From positions 1 to 27,071 of the forward strand of contig JBAQFA010000024.1 in assembly GCA_049287025.1 (NCBI GenBank): a stretch of 27,071 nucleotides of DNA, given 5' to 3'. The DNA comes from UBA11710 sp049287025 (GTDB lineage Bacteria; Patescibacteriota; Patescibacteriia; Magasanikbacterales; UBA922). Below, piece after piece: positions 12,611 to 20,030 of this stretch. Numbering within the stretch: the stretch's first letter is position 1; the number at the start of each line of letters is the position of its first letter. The position numbers and the translations under genes are program-made. A model generated the notes under the pieces. The model had not been told where the DNA came from, made no database searches, and saw nothing but the letters and a program-made list of their open reading frames with translations.

Positions 12611-13645
12611 CTATACTTTCTTTTGTCGCCCCATTCTTCTTTCGGCTGTATCTTTATCAACCAAATCATCTTTTATTAATTGTTTTAAAGCATTATCCAT
12701 TGTCACCATTCCATCTTTTGCTCCGGTCTGGATAGAGCTATTTATCTGCGCAATACTATTTTCTTTTATCATGTTAGCAATCGCTGGTGTATTAACCAAA
12801 ATTTCTCTAGCTACAATTCTCTGACCATTTTTGCCTGGCAATAATTGTTGGGCTACAATCCCCCTCAATACCCCAGATAATTGGATTAGAATTTGTTTTT
12901 GTTTAGCACCTTCAAATACATCAACGATTCTTTCTACTGCTTCAGCGGCATTTGAAGTGTGTAGAGTGGAAAATACTAGGTGCCCAGTCTCGGCAGCAGT
13001 CAAAACTGTAGCAATAGTTTCTGGGTCACGCATTTCTCCTACCAAAATAACATTGGGATCCTGACGCAATACATGCTTTAGAGCATTGGCAAATGATTTG
13101 GTATCAGTGCCAATTTCTCTCTGTTCCACTAAACTTTTTTTATCAGTAAAAACAAATTCAATTGGATCTTCTATAGTAATAATATGAGCTTTACGACTTT
13201 TATTAATTTCTTCAACCATAGAGGCAATTGTAGTTGACTTACCATGGCCAGTCGCACCAACCACCAAGACTAAACCATCCATTAAATTGGTAAAATTTAA
13301 CAAAGCTGGTTCAAAACGCAAATCCTCTGGTGAAGGAATATCTTTTGGTATTACTCTGGCGGACAAGCCAATTTTTCCTTCCTGACGGTGAAGATTAATT
13401 CTAAATCTTATACCACTATGTTCACAACCAAAATCTAGTTCCATTTCTTCATTAAATTTTTTCTTTTGTTCTACACTCAATAAACCAAATACTTCAGTTT
13501 CTAATTCTTTTTCACTTAATTTTTTGTCTTCTAATTCTTTTAACTCCCCTTCCAATCTAATCATTGGTTTTTCATCAGCTACCAGATGTAGATCTGAAGC
13601 ATTGTTTTTAATCGCTTCTTCAAAATAGGTTTTTATTGATTTCAT
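12611..13645 (-). CDS. pilT: Type IV pilus retraction ATPase PilT
   Basis: This hexameric ATPase of the secretion superfamily drives pilus retraction. At 344 residues it has normal PilT length. Visible motifs are VVGATGHGKSTT (Walker A, 128-139, with His where most PilTs have Ser), ITIEDPIEFVF (Asp box), LVGEMRDPETI (Walker B, 201-211) and HLVFSTLHTSNAAEAVERI (His box). The N-terminal DLHLVADEKPMIRLEGEL is the PAS-like domain, and MRQxG-type C-terminal signatures appear as QRIVAREILVNTPAIANMI. The ATG at 13645 follows a nonamer repeat array and has no clear Shine-Dalgarno. It is upstream of the PBP gene with a 51-base gap. Confidence 0.96.
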   Translation of the reverse strand: MKSIKTYFEEAIKNNASDLHLVADEKPMIRLEGELKELEDKKLSEKELETEVFGLLSVEQKKKFNEEMELDFGCEHSGIRFRINLHRQEGKIGLSARVIPKDIPSPEDLRFEPALLNFTNLMDGLVLVVGATGHGKSTTIASMVEEINKSRKAHIITIEDPIEFVFTDKKSLVEQREIGTDTKSFANALKHVLRQDPNVILVGEMRDPETIATVLTAAETGHLVFSTLHTSNAAEAVERIVDVFEGAKQKQILIQLSGVLRGIVAQQLLPGKNGQRIVAREILVNTPAIANMIKENSIAQINSSIQTGAKDGMVTMDNALKQLIKDDLVDKDTAERRMGRQKKV

Positions 13646-13649
13646 ATGT

Positions 13650-13694
13650 ACAAGGCTTACAAGGCTTACAAAGCTAACAATGCTTAAAAGGCTT
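13650..13694. repeat. Period-9 array upstream of pilT
   Basis: Five consecutive nonamers read ACAAGGCTT, ACAAGGCTT, ACAAAGCTA, ACAATGCTT, AAAAGGCTT. It occupies the pilT leader region and has no inverted partner nearby. Confidence 0.65.
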
Positions 13695-13731
13695 GTGGAT
13701 AATTAATACCTATATTTTAGCATAATAAAAA

Positions 13732-13758
13732 CCAAGCGACAATGCTTGATTTTTTTAG
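13732..13758. terminator. Terminator hairpin overlapping the tRNA-Pro promoter
   Basis: CAAGC (13733-13737) pairs with GCTTG (13744-13748), followed by a T-run on the plus strand and preceded by an A-run that gives GGTTTTT on the minus strand. On the minus strand it can end transcripts from the 13961-16195 gene before they reach pilT. Its right arm overlaps the -35 box of tRNA-Pro. Confidence 0.65.
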
Positions 13759-13773
13759 TTAACAGAGTATAAT
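13746..13773 (+). promoter_or_regulatory. Promoter of tRNA-Pro
   Basis: TTGATT (13746-13751) and consensus TATAAT (13768-13773) are 16 bases apart. The start would fall at about 13780, a few bases before the mature tRNA. Confidence 0.78.
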
Positions 13774-13782
13774 CTTGTGAAA

Positions 13783-13855
13783 CGGGCTATAGCGCAGTTG
13801 GTAGCGCGCGTCGTTCGGGACGACGAGGTCGGCAGTTCAAGTCTGCCTAGCCCGA
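13783..13855 (+). tRNA. tRNA-Pro (anticodon CGG)
   Basis: Acceptor CGGGCTA/TAGCCCG with discriminator A, D stem GCGC/GCGC, anticodon stem CGTCG/CGACG with loop TTCGGGA, T stem GGCAG/CTGCC with loop TTCAAGT. CCA is not encoded. Confidence 0.96.
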
Positions 13856-13874
13856 CAATTCGATGACAAGTGAA

Positions 13875-13945
13875 GACGATGAGGTCGGCAGTTTCCACCA
13901 GAGGTGGATCCGTCCTTTGGCGGACAAGTCTGCCTAGCCCGACAA
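13875..13945 (+). pseudogene. Partial tRNA-Pro copy, T-loop interrupted by two hairpins
   Basis: GACGATGAGGTCGGCAGTT (13875-13893) repeats the tRNA from the anticodon stem to the T-loop with one mismatch. Positions 13925-13945 repeat 13838-13858, from the T-loop to just past the acceptor, perfectly (offset 87). Between them lie 31 bases: the hairpin TCCACC-AGA-GGTGGA (13894-13908), then TCCGTC-CTTT-GGCGGA (13909-13924). GGCAG/CTGCC can still close around both hairpins. The last hairpin has the same arms as the one in the tRNA-Glu copy. Confidence 0.82.
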
Positions 13946-13948
13946 AAG

Positions 13949-13979
13949 TCCCCTGTTATATCATGCTGAGGGATTTTTT
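13949..13979 (+). terminator. Likely terminator of the tRNA-Pro transcript
   Basis: TCCCCT (13949-13954) pairs with AGGGA (13969-13973) with one bulged C, followed by six T. It overlaps the last codons of the minus-strand gene. The interrupted tRNA copy would thus be cotranscribed with tRNA-Pro. Confidence 0.5.
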
Positions 13980-16195
13980 AAATCTCTATATAATTTATCA
14001 TATTGTTTAACCATTTGATAATCATCTAAACTGGCAACGATTTCGTCATACTTTTGAGAATTTAATGTTTGCAAAGCTTGACGAGCTTTTTCCAAAAATA
14101 ATTCTATTCTTTCCTCCACAGGCTTCCAACGATCAATCATGTGTTTATTACCCAACATCCTTTGATTACTAACTAATTCAGCCAATTCCTTTGTATCTTC
14201 TATTTTTGTCCCGGGAGAAAAATCAACAAACAACTGTGGTAGCATCTCCCTCATTCGTATCCTAAACCTAGGAGCATCTTTAAAAAACTTTTCAAAATTA
14301 TCTCTTAATTTTAATTGCTCATAGGCCATTCTTTGTAGATCATTATCAGCAAATATCACAAAACGATCATTGCTATCAGAAAGTGATATACTTTTAATAT
14401 ATTCTTTCAAAATCAAACGAAAATTCATTTCTGGGTTTTTTTTAAAAACCTCAAACAACACTTCTATTTCTTCACTCCCCACTTCTCCTTGTCCTTCACT
14501 AGCAATTTTCTGATATTCACTACCAATCGCGCTTACTAGTGTTTTATCTAATTTATCTGGTACCCCTTGTTTTTTTATTAATTCAAATGCCCTGGTAGCA
14601 AAAAATTGTGATTCCTCATCATTTTTTATATGTTGTCTAACATAAGCAATATGTTTTTGACCAAGTTCAATTAATTTATCTTCAGTTAAAGCCCTAAGAT
14701 CATATTTTTCACCAAAACTATCAATCGCAACTTTTTTATAATAAGCTTTTTCTTCACCAGTCAATTTATCAACTGGTGACACTTCAACTGGCTTAGTTTG
14801 TTTAAGACTCTCAATTTTTAATTTATAATAAGATAATAAATGTCCTAGTTGTTCTTGTTTATCTGGAGTTGCCTCTGTAAAACCTTCACCAATAGCAGAA
14901 ACTATTGGCTCCATACGGGTCATAGTGTAATCCAAACCCTCAACTTGTTGTGTTTCTAAATTTCTTTTGGCCCACGTAGCATCAATAATTGTAGCATTAG
15001 CCGTTCCTTCTTTTGAAATAGTTACAAATGTGTTCCATGCATGACCATCATTAAAACTTGAAGAATTTTTCTTTTTTCTTTTTGTTCTATATATTTCTTC
15101 ACCTCCGCCCTCATACAAACAATATGTATCACGAAGACGGCTAAATCTAGTTTGGTTAGCTTTTAGTGCCTCAAAAACCGCTTTTACAGCGCTAGCAAAA
15201 TTCCGACAAACCCCATTCCCTTCCCAACCTTGATCTTCTTTCTTACGTAACCCCATCTGGAGCAAATGTTGGACAGAACTGTTATCAGCTTCTGAACCTT
15301 TCACAATCGAAGAAAAGCCTCCTGCTTGAGAATCACTATATTTATATTTTGTCAAATCAATCACTATACGTGTGGCCAATTCAACTGCTTGTTTTGGTGT
15401 AAGAGCATCCAAATTTTCAATCCCTATTTCTTTCGCAGTTTGGATACCTTCTTTTTCAAGATAGTTTGAAACAAATCGAAAAATATTACCTTCCCACCCT
15501 TTTTCTGCAATTGTTTTTTGGTAAGTTTTAGCACTTGGATGACTTCCATCCAATCTACCATCACTCATCAAATATTTTTTTACAGATTCTGGAATTTTAT
15601 GTGCATCTCGAGATGGTGCAACCTTAGGATTAAAAGCATCCAATTCTGAAAAAGCAATTCTCTCATTATCACCAGTTTTCATTTCCAAAAGAGGCTTTTT
15701 TGTTATTTTTTCTTCATCTTCTAAAGCTTGTAAAAAATGTTCTTTTGCTTGATCCCAAGAATCAAATTCAGTCTGTGATGTACCTAAAAAAACTCCTGTT
15801 TTTGAATCAACAAGCCCTGGAAGTACAACTCTAAATCTTCCATCTGGAAGTTCGTCTATTCTAAATACGTGTTTAGAATAAGTTTTTTCAAGTGAAGCTC
15901 TTTCAAAAAATATCTTACTTCTAGCCCGAGCATCTTCAACTGCTTTTTCGGCTTCTGACCTTGTGGTAAACCTTTCCTTAGTTGTACCAAAAATCGCTTC
16001 TAATTTTTTTGAGACAAAACCGGGTAAATTTACTTCAAAAACACCATCAACTTCTTCAAGGTTCCATAACTCGTGATTTGGCTTCTTTTTCCCTGTTCTA
16101 GACTTTTCTTGGCCTAATTCAACGACCTTCAAAGATTCTGGCTGTACCCCGGAAGATATCACTCCTTCTGCAGTTGGTTGTCCTAAATCGTCCAT
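13961..16195 (-). CDS. Large cytoplasmic transglutaminase-like protein with N-terminal repeat pair
   Basis: I do not know this 744-residue architecture. The centre holds a transglutaminase/papain-fold triad in the right order: GVCRNFASAVKAVFEALK (Cys330), NDGHAWNTFVTI (His385) and ATIIDATWAKR (Asp405). This is the pattern of bacterial transglutaminase-like proteases and amidases. Before it are two tandem repeats of about 45 residues, VDGVFEVNLPGFVSKK..FGTT..F (49-90) and PDGRFRVVLPGLVDSKTGVFLGTSQTEF (117-160). After it comes a long, charged helical region (about 450-744). There is no signal peptide or membrane segment, so it should act inside the cell. The next gene upstream is YtxH-like. The triad is seen; the fold and any protease or cross-linking activity are inferred. 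Confidence 0.7.
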   Translation of the reverse strand: MDDLGQPTAEGVISSGVQPESLKVVELGQEKSRTGKKKPNHELWNLEEVDGVFEVNLPGFVSKKLEAIFGTTKERFTTRSEAEKAVEDARARSKIFFERASLEKTYSKHVFRIDELPDGRFRVVLPGLVDSKTGVFLGTSQTEFDSWDQAKEHFLQALEDEEKITKKPLLEMKTGDNERIAFSELDAFNPKVAPSRDAHKIPESVKKYLMSDGRLDGSHPSAKTYQKTIAEKGWEGNIFRFVSNYLEKEGIQTAKEIGIENLDALTPKQAVELATRIVIDLTKYKYSDSQAGGFSSIVKGSEADNSSVQHLLQMGLRKKEDQGWEGNGVCRNFASAVKAVFEALKANQTRFSRLRDTYCLYEGGGEEIYRTKRKKKNSSSFNDGHAWNTFVTISKEGTANATIIDATWAKRNLETQQVEGLDYTMTRMEPIVSAIGEGFTEATPDKQEQLGHLLSYYKLKIESLKQTKPVEVSPVDKLTGEEKAYYKKVAIDSFGEKYDLRALTEDKLIELGQKHIAYVRQHIKNDEESQFFATRAFELIKKQGVPDKLDKTLVSAIGSEYQKIASEGQGEVGSEEIEVLFEVFKKNPEMNFRLILKEYIKSISLSDSNDRFVIFADNDLQRMAYEQLKLRDNFEKFFKDAPRFRIRMREMLPQLFVDFSPGTKIEDTKELAELVSNQRMLGNKHMIDRWKPVEERIELFLEKARQALQTLNSQKYDEIVASLDDYQMVKQYDKLYRDLKNPSA

Positions 16196-16233
16196 ATTGC
16201 AAATCTTTTTTAATAATTGATATCAAAACAATA

Positions 16234-16551
16234 CTATTTCTTCATCTGCCCTTTTAAATTATTCCACTGTGCCACGACTAATTTTTCTACCATTTTCTTA
16301 ATATTTTCTGTCAAGCCATTATCAATCGCATATTTATTAACCAATTCTTGTGCCAGCTTCACATATTCATTCTTAGTTAGGTTTTTATATTGATCCGAAG
16401 ATAAAACCTTGTCTTTTAGTTTGACATAGACTTCAGCGGCGTGATCAAGCATCTCGTCACGCATTTCCTTGCCTTTCTTGGTAGTATTAAGCCACATCAA
16501 ACCTGCACCCAATAAACCACCAAATAAAAGACCTTTTTTAAACATACCCAT
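16234..16551 (-). CDS. YtxH domain protein
   Basis: A small protein of about 105 residues with the YtxH pattern: a glycine-rich membrane helix (GLLFGGLLGAGLMWL), then TTKKGKEMRDEMLDHAAEVYVKLKDKV, matching the family's APKKGKELR..L motif, and an amphipathic helical tail. Family members are linked to stress and membrane association without a known activity. The frame is open back to a TTG at 16590, but those codons lie in the palindromic repeat at 16560-16588. I start it at the ATG at 16551 (MGMFKKG); 16545 is equally possible. Confidence 0.8.
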   Translation of the reverse strand: MGMFKKGLLFGGLLGAGLMWLNTTKKGKEMRDEMLDHAAEVYVKLKDKVLSSDQYKNLTKNEYVKLAQELVNKYAIDNGLTENIKKMVEKLVVAQWNNLKGQMKK

Positions 16552-16559
16552 ATATTTTA

Positions 16560-16588
16560 ATTCCGAGCGTAGCGAGGAATCCCTTTCC
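16560..16588. repeat. Palindromic element, GAATCCCTTTCC family
   Basis: ATTCC..GGAAT (16560-16580) brackets a GAGCGTAGCGA core and is followed by CCCTTTCC. It shares its ending with the elements at 5471-5507 and 21067-21097. It lies directly upstream of the YtxH start. Confidence 0.6.
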
Positions 16589-16688
16589 AATAATTAATAT
16601 ACCAAGCCAACACTCATTAAAGTTAAACCTGTAAACTTTGGATTAAGCATACAGTTATTAATAGTATACCAAAATATCACACAAAACA

Positions 16689-16718
16689 AAAGACCAACTT
16701 TATCAAGATGGTCTTTTT
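16689..16718 (-). terminator. Terminator after the DsbA-like gene
   Basis: AAAGACCA (16689-16696) pairs with TGGTCTTT (16709-16716), with T-rich sequence on the minus strand after the stem. It lies 20 bases beyond the stop of the 16738-17568 gene. Apart from it and the palindrome at 16560, nothing is seen between 16552 and 16737. Confidence 0.75.
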
Positions 16719-16737
16719 GAAAATTATTCAATTTTTC

Positions 16738-17568
16738 TTATACACCACACTCAACATTAGCCGCATTGTCACTCGCTGTCAAACCAAAACCAGCGGAATA
16801 ACCAGAATTGCTTAAAACTTTTTTACATTCTTCTGGTTGTTCGTTAAAAGCCGCGCAAATTACTTGTTTTACTGCTTCTGGAGTCCGTGCCACATTAACT
16901 TGTGCGCCATTAATAACCAAAGTTGGTGAACCTTGCACGTCATATTTTGTATTCAAATCACCGTGTACACCATAAATTGGATAACGACCAGATAACCAAG
17001 TGCTTTGATCATTGAACTGTTCAGTAATTTTATATTTATTATCAGTACTGTTAATACAAGAAGCCAATTTTTCATCAGTCAATTTGACAGCTGACAAACA
17101 CTTGGCAGAATTATCTTCCGCTACAAAACATTTCAAATAATCTATCAATTTATCTTCTGATTCTTCGCCAATACAATATTGTCTAGTATTTTCATCAATT
17201 TCTTTTTTGTCATGCATAGCATAACTCACAAATTTTATACTAATTTCAGCCTCGTCTTTTAATAATTCCCAAGCTGGTAAAAATGCTTTTTCCATTTGCA
17301 AGCCATAAGGGCAATATGACATAACAAATAATTCAACAACTGGTTTATCACTTTTTGTCACAGTTGGTGTGGCTACTGCCCCATCGTCATTTTGGACTAC
17401 GGCTGGTTTATTATTTACTGTTTCACTGGTTGAACCCTCTCCCGACAACAATATCCCTAGAGTTATAAAAAAACCAATCGTACAAAGTACTAAAACGCCT
17501 CCGATAATACCGAAAGCAAATGCTTGACCACGACTTAGGAGGTCAAAAAAACTTTTTTTCTCGTCCAT
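16738..17568 (-). CDS. Membrane-anchored thioredoxin/DsbA-fold protein with single-cysteine active site
   Basis: The protein has 276 residues. A short cytoplasmic start is followed by a membrane helix (about 16-41), a Thr/Asp-rich linker and an extracytoplasmic thioredoxin-fold domain. VVELFVMSYCPYGLQMEKAFLP carries the active site, but it reads C86-P-Y-G89 and not CxxC, as in GILT-like and some monothiol proteins. The cis-Pro loop is VQGSPTLVING (Pro215). A helical insertion holds several further cysteines (C132, C147, C157, C171, C238, C248, C274), so structural disulfides or a relayed resolving cysteine are likely. Related DsbA-like proteins help disulfide formation in secreted proteins such as pilins. 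It has its own terminator. The fold is firm; the direction of its redox activity is unknown. Confidence 0.85.
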   Translation of the reverse strand: MDEKKSFFDLLSRGQAFAFGIIGGVLVLCTIGFFITLGILLSGEGSTSETVNNKPAVVQNDDGAVATPTVTKSDKPVVELFVMSYCPYGLQMEKAFLPAWELLKDEAEISIKFVSYAMHDKKEIDENTRQYCIGEESEDKLIDYLKCFVAEDNSAKCLSAVKLTDEKLASCINSTDNKYKITEQFNDQSTWLSGRYPIYGVHGDLNTKYDVQGSPTLVINGAQVNVARTPEAVKQVICAAFNEQPEECKKVLSNSGYSAGFGLTASDNAANVECGV

Positions 17569-17646
17569 AGATAATAAATTAGATTAATTAATACTAAATA
17601 AGTATATATTATACTATAATAACAGATTATAACAAATTTTAAAAAA

Positions 17647-18843
17647 CTAGACAAGCTGTTTATAAATACTATCCAGTCTCTCGCCCATCAATTCCAATGA
17701 ATACATCTCCTCAACTGTCTGCCTAACATCTTGTGTCCACTGCCACCTATCCACATCTTCTTTAAAATAACCAAACAAAGTCTCGGCCAAGAGTAAATGA
17801 CTTCCGGACATAAAAACCATTCCCCCATCTCCTGCTACAGTCCGCACTCCAGGCAAATCACTTGCTACTACTGGCACTCCACTGGCCATGGCTTCCAATA
17901 ATACCATACCAAAAGCTTCACCTTTGGTCGTGGAAGGTAAAACAAACAAATCTGCCAAATTGTAATAATACGGTAATTCTTCCTGACTAACTTGGCCAGC
18001 AAATTTTACGTAATCACTCAAACCCAAAACTTTGGCCTGCATTTCATATTCTGGTCTCAACTCTCCATCCCCCACTAACAAAGTTTGTAAAATAAAATCA
18101 TGGGTTTTTAATTCACGCAAAGCTTGCAGTAATACTGGAATGCCTTTGAAATAATGCGCCCTGTCCATACCACCAACAAATAACAATACAGGCAAATCTG
18201 GATTTAAATTATGACGATTAAAAAGACTGGCTGACTTATCTCTTGGTCTAAATTGTTCTGTATCAACTCCAAAAGGAACTTCCACCCACTTGTTTGGATT
18301 TTGCAAATAGATTTCGCGCGCTTGACTATTTTCTATATAATCTAGTGAACTAGCAATTAATACATCCGCTGTATTTAAAATTTTTGGCATCCAATATTTG
18401 GCATAATATTTGAAAAACAAACCAAGCCAACCAGGGGCGCGATTGTCCATATGATAAGTAACAACTAACGGCTTTTGGGGATTGCGAATTTTCCACTTTC
18501 TCACCAAATTGGCCACACCATAAAAAGGATAATGCAAGTGTACCAAATCAAAATCATCCAATTCATGCTGGATCTGAGGAATATAAGCAGCATTACCTTT
18601 TTGCAAAGCTGGTTTTAAACGTCTAGCCACGACGTCCAATTCTCTTTCAGTCACTTTTTGTTCTTTAACAAAACTTGGTTCACCTTCTTTATCAATGTCT
18701 AATTCTTCTTCGCGATAATAATGTGGGGTAATCACTTCTACTTCATGCCCAAACTTAGCCAGTTCACTGGCTGTTTGATAAACAATGTTTCCCATTCCAC
18801 CGTGATATGGTGGAAAAGTACAAACTACTTGAGCGATTTTCAT
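17647..18843 (-). CDS. GT-B glycosyltransferase, family 4
   Basis: A retaining glycosyltransferase of 398 residues. The N-terminal Rossmann half shows FPPYHGGMGNIVYQTASELA (sugar acceptor side) and GHEVEVITPHY. The C-terminal half shows VPFGVDTEQFRPRDK, LLFVGGMDRAHYFKGIPVLLQAL and the nucleotide-sugar E(x7)E motif in GEAFGMVLLEAMASGVPVVASD. Donor and acceptor are unknown. It is the last gene of a polysaccharide run (decarboxylase, GT2, DUF2304, GT4) and begins 51 bases after the heptamer array at 18894-18970. I see no Shine-Dalgarno right at its ATG. Confidence 0.92.
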   Translation of the reverse strand: MKIAQVVCTFPPYHGGMGNIVYQTASELAKFGHEVEVITPHYYREEELDIDKEGEPSFVKEQKVTERELDVVARRLKPALQKGNAAYIPQIQHELDDFDLVHLHYPFYGVANLVRKWKIRNPQKPLVVTYHMDNRAPGWLGLFFKYYAKYWMPKILNTADVLIASSLDYIENSQAREIYLQNPNKWVEVPFGVDTEQFRPRDKSASLFNRHNLNPDLPVLLFVGGMDRAHYFKGIPVLLQALRELKTHDFILQTLLVGDGELRPEYEMQAKVLGLSDYVKFAGQVSQEELPYYYNLADLFVLPSTTKGEAFGMVLLEAMASGVPVVASDLPGVRTVAGDGGMVFMSGSHLLLAETLFGYFKEDVDRWQWTQDVRQTVEEMYSLELMGERLDSIYKQLV

Positions 18844-18893
18844 ATTTTACTTAAAACATTTAAACACTTGCAACAAAAAATTATTAAATCTTT

Positions 18894-18970
18894 ACTCCTT
18901 ACTCCTTACTCCTTACTCCTTACTCCTTATTCCTTACTCCTTATTCCTTACTCCTTATTCCTTACTCCTT
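18894..18970. repeat. Eleven-unit period-7 array (ACTCCTT/ATTCCTT)
   Basis: Eleven perfect-length heptamers run without a gap. Units 1-5, 7, 9 and 11 read ACTCCTT and units 6, 8 and 10 read ATTCCTT. On the coding (minus) strand the unit is AAGGAGT or AAGGAAT, so the transcript carries eight Shine-Dalgarno-like AAGGAG cores in a row between DUF2304 and the GT4 gene. The DUF2304 stop lies inside the array. All three frames meet a TAA within three units, so changes in copy number would hardly alter that protein. Confidence 0.92.
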
Positions 18971-19296
18971 GTTCTTTCCTCAACCGCTTCTTTCCTCACC
19001 ACTTTGGTAATATCTCTACCAACAGATTCTAATTTGATATGGAGTTTAAATAATAAATAAAATATTATTACCAAAGCAACGTAAATAACAAAATCTGTAC
19101 CGCGACCAATACCAAGATAATTTGCTACAATCGTAGTGCTATTTGGCCAGAGTACAGCGACAATAGCTAAAACCCAAAATAATAACCAAAAAATTAGCCC
19201 TTTTGGACCAAGCAAACCTTCTTGTTTACGCTTGGCCACACTTACGATTGCAAACAAAACAAACAGAGTAAACAAAATTTGGAATAAAATAATCAT
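18955..19296 (-). CDS. DUF2304 membrane protein
   Basis: A protein of 113 residues from the ATG at 19296 (MIILFQILFTLFVLFAIVSV), chosen because AGGTG lies just upstream; the GTG two codons earlier is less likely. It has three hydrophobic segments: residues about 1-20, LIFWLLFWVLAIVAVLWP, and FVIYVALVIIFYLLFKLHI. Between the first two lies the family's cytoplasmic KRKQEGLLGPKGLIFW loop, and a charged tail (KLESVGRDITKVVRKEA) follows. DUF2304 genes often sit beside family 2 glycosyltransferases, as here, and may form a membrane partner for them. The last codons come from the heptamer array. Confidence 0.88.
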   Translation of the reverse strand: MIILFQILFTLFVLFAIVSVAKRKQEGLLGPKGLIFWLLFWVLAIVAVLWPNSTTIVANYLGIGRGTDFVIYVALVIIFYLLFKLHIKLESVGRDITKVVRKEAVEERTRSKE

Positions 19297-19304
19297 ATAC
19301 ACCT

Positions 19305-19371
19305 GACATAAGATTTAAGATATATGACCTAAGAATTGTAAACTTATGTCTTATGTCTTATGTCTTATGTC
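19305..19371. repeat. Inverted period-7 arrays between DUF2304 and GT2
   Basis: The left array reads GACATAA, GATTTAA, GATATAT, GACCTAA, GAATTGT (19305-19339). The right array is four perfect TTATGTC units (19344-19371), the inverted complement of GACATAA. They can form a long hairpin just after the GT2 stop. The same unit family recurs at 21236-21270. Confidence 0.75.
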
Positions 19372-19372
19372 C

Positions 19373-20029
19373 TCACTTAACAAACTTCCCAAACAGCAAA
19401 TCTTTAGCCACTTGTAAACCACCACCCAGACCCTGACCAAACTCATGATAGACTACTTTCACAGGAAACTCTACAAATTTCAAACCTAACTTTTTTGCCT
19501 TGGCTGGAATCTCAGTCGCATGAGCCATTCTGTCATGTTCAATTTTAATTTGTTCTAAAGCCTTTTTATTCAAGATACGAAAACCATTATGAGTGTCTTC
19601 CAAATCTACCCCACAAATTTTATTAAAAATTTTTGCCATCGGAAACAAAATATTCTTTTTAAACCAAGGAATTTTGGTTCTATTATCTAAGAAACGCGAC
19701 CCAAACAAAACATCGGCTCCACTATCGTTTAATTTTGTCAAAGCTGGCTTAATGTCCTCTACACAAAATTGATTATCACCATCAAAATGCAAAACATAAT
19801 CAGCCCCAATTTGTAAGGCATAATCATGACCAGTTTGCAAAGCTGCGCCTTGCCCACGATTGATTTTATGCTGTAATACAATCGCTCCACTTGCCAAAGC
19901 TTGTTCATGAGTATTGTCGCGCGAACAATCATCCACCACAATTACTTTATCCACATGCGCAAAAAGGCTCTGGACCACAGAGCCAATTGTTTTTTCTTCA
20001 TTGTAAGCAGGGACAACAGCCACCATCAT
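19373..20029 (-). CDS. Family 2 glycosyltransferase (dolichol-phosphate mannose synthase-like)
   Basis: A 218-residue GT-A enzyme: MMVAVVPAYNEEKTIGSVVQSL (nucleotide-binding start), VIVVDDCSRDNTHEQA, NRGQGAALQTGHDYAL, ADYVLHFDGDNQF (the DxD-type metal site is DGD), LFGSRFLD and EDTHNGFRILNKKAL. It resembles transferases that load a sugar onto a polyprenyl phosphate. I start it at the ATG at 20029, because AAGGAGAT stands 8 bases upstream and the longer frame only overlaps the previous gene. One base separates it from the decarboxylase stop, so the two are translationally coupled. The stop is TGA. Confidence 0.93.
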   Translation of the reverse strand: MMVAVVPAYNEEKTIGSVVQSLFAHVDKVIVVDDCSRDNTHEQALASGAIVLQHKINRGQGAALQTGHDYALQIGADYVLHFDGDNQFCVEDIKPALTKLNDSGADVLFGSRFLDNRTKIPWFKKNILFPMAKIFNKICGVDLEDTHNGFRILNKKALEQIKIEHDRMAHATEIPAKAKKLGLKFVEFPVKVVYHEFGQGLGGGLQVAKDLLFGKFVK

Positions 20030-20030
20030 A

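Noticed and set aside
18894..18970. Array as a phase-variable switch for DUF2304
   Set aside because: All frames hit TAA within three units, so copy-number change would only alter a few C-terminal residues.
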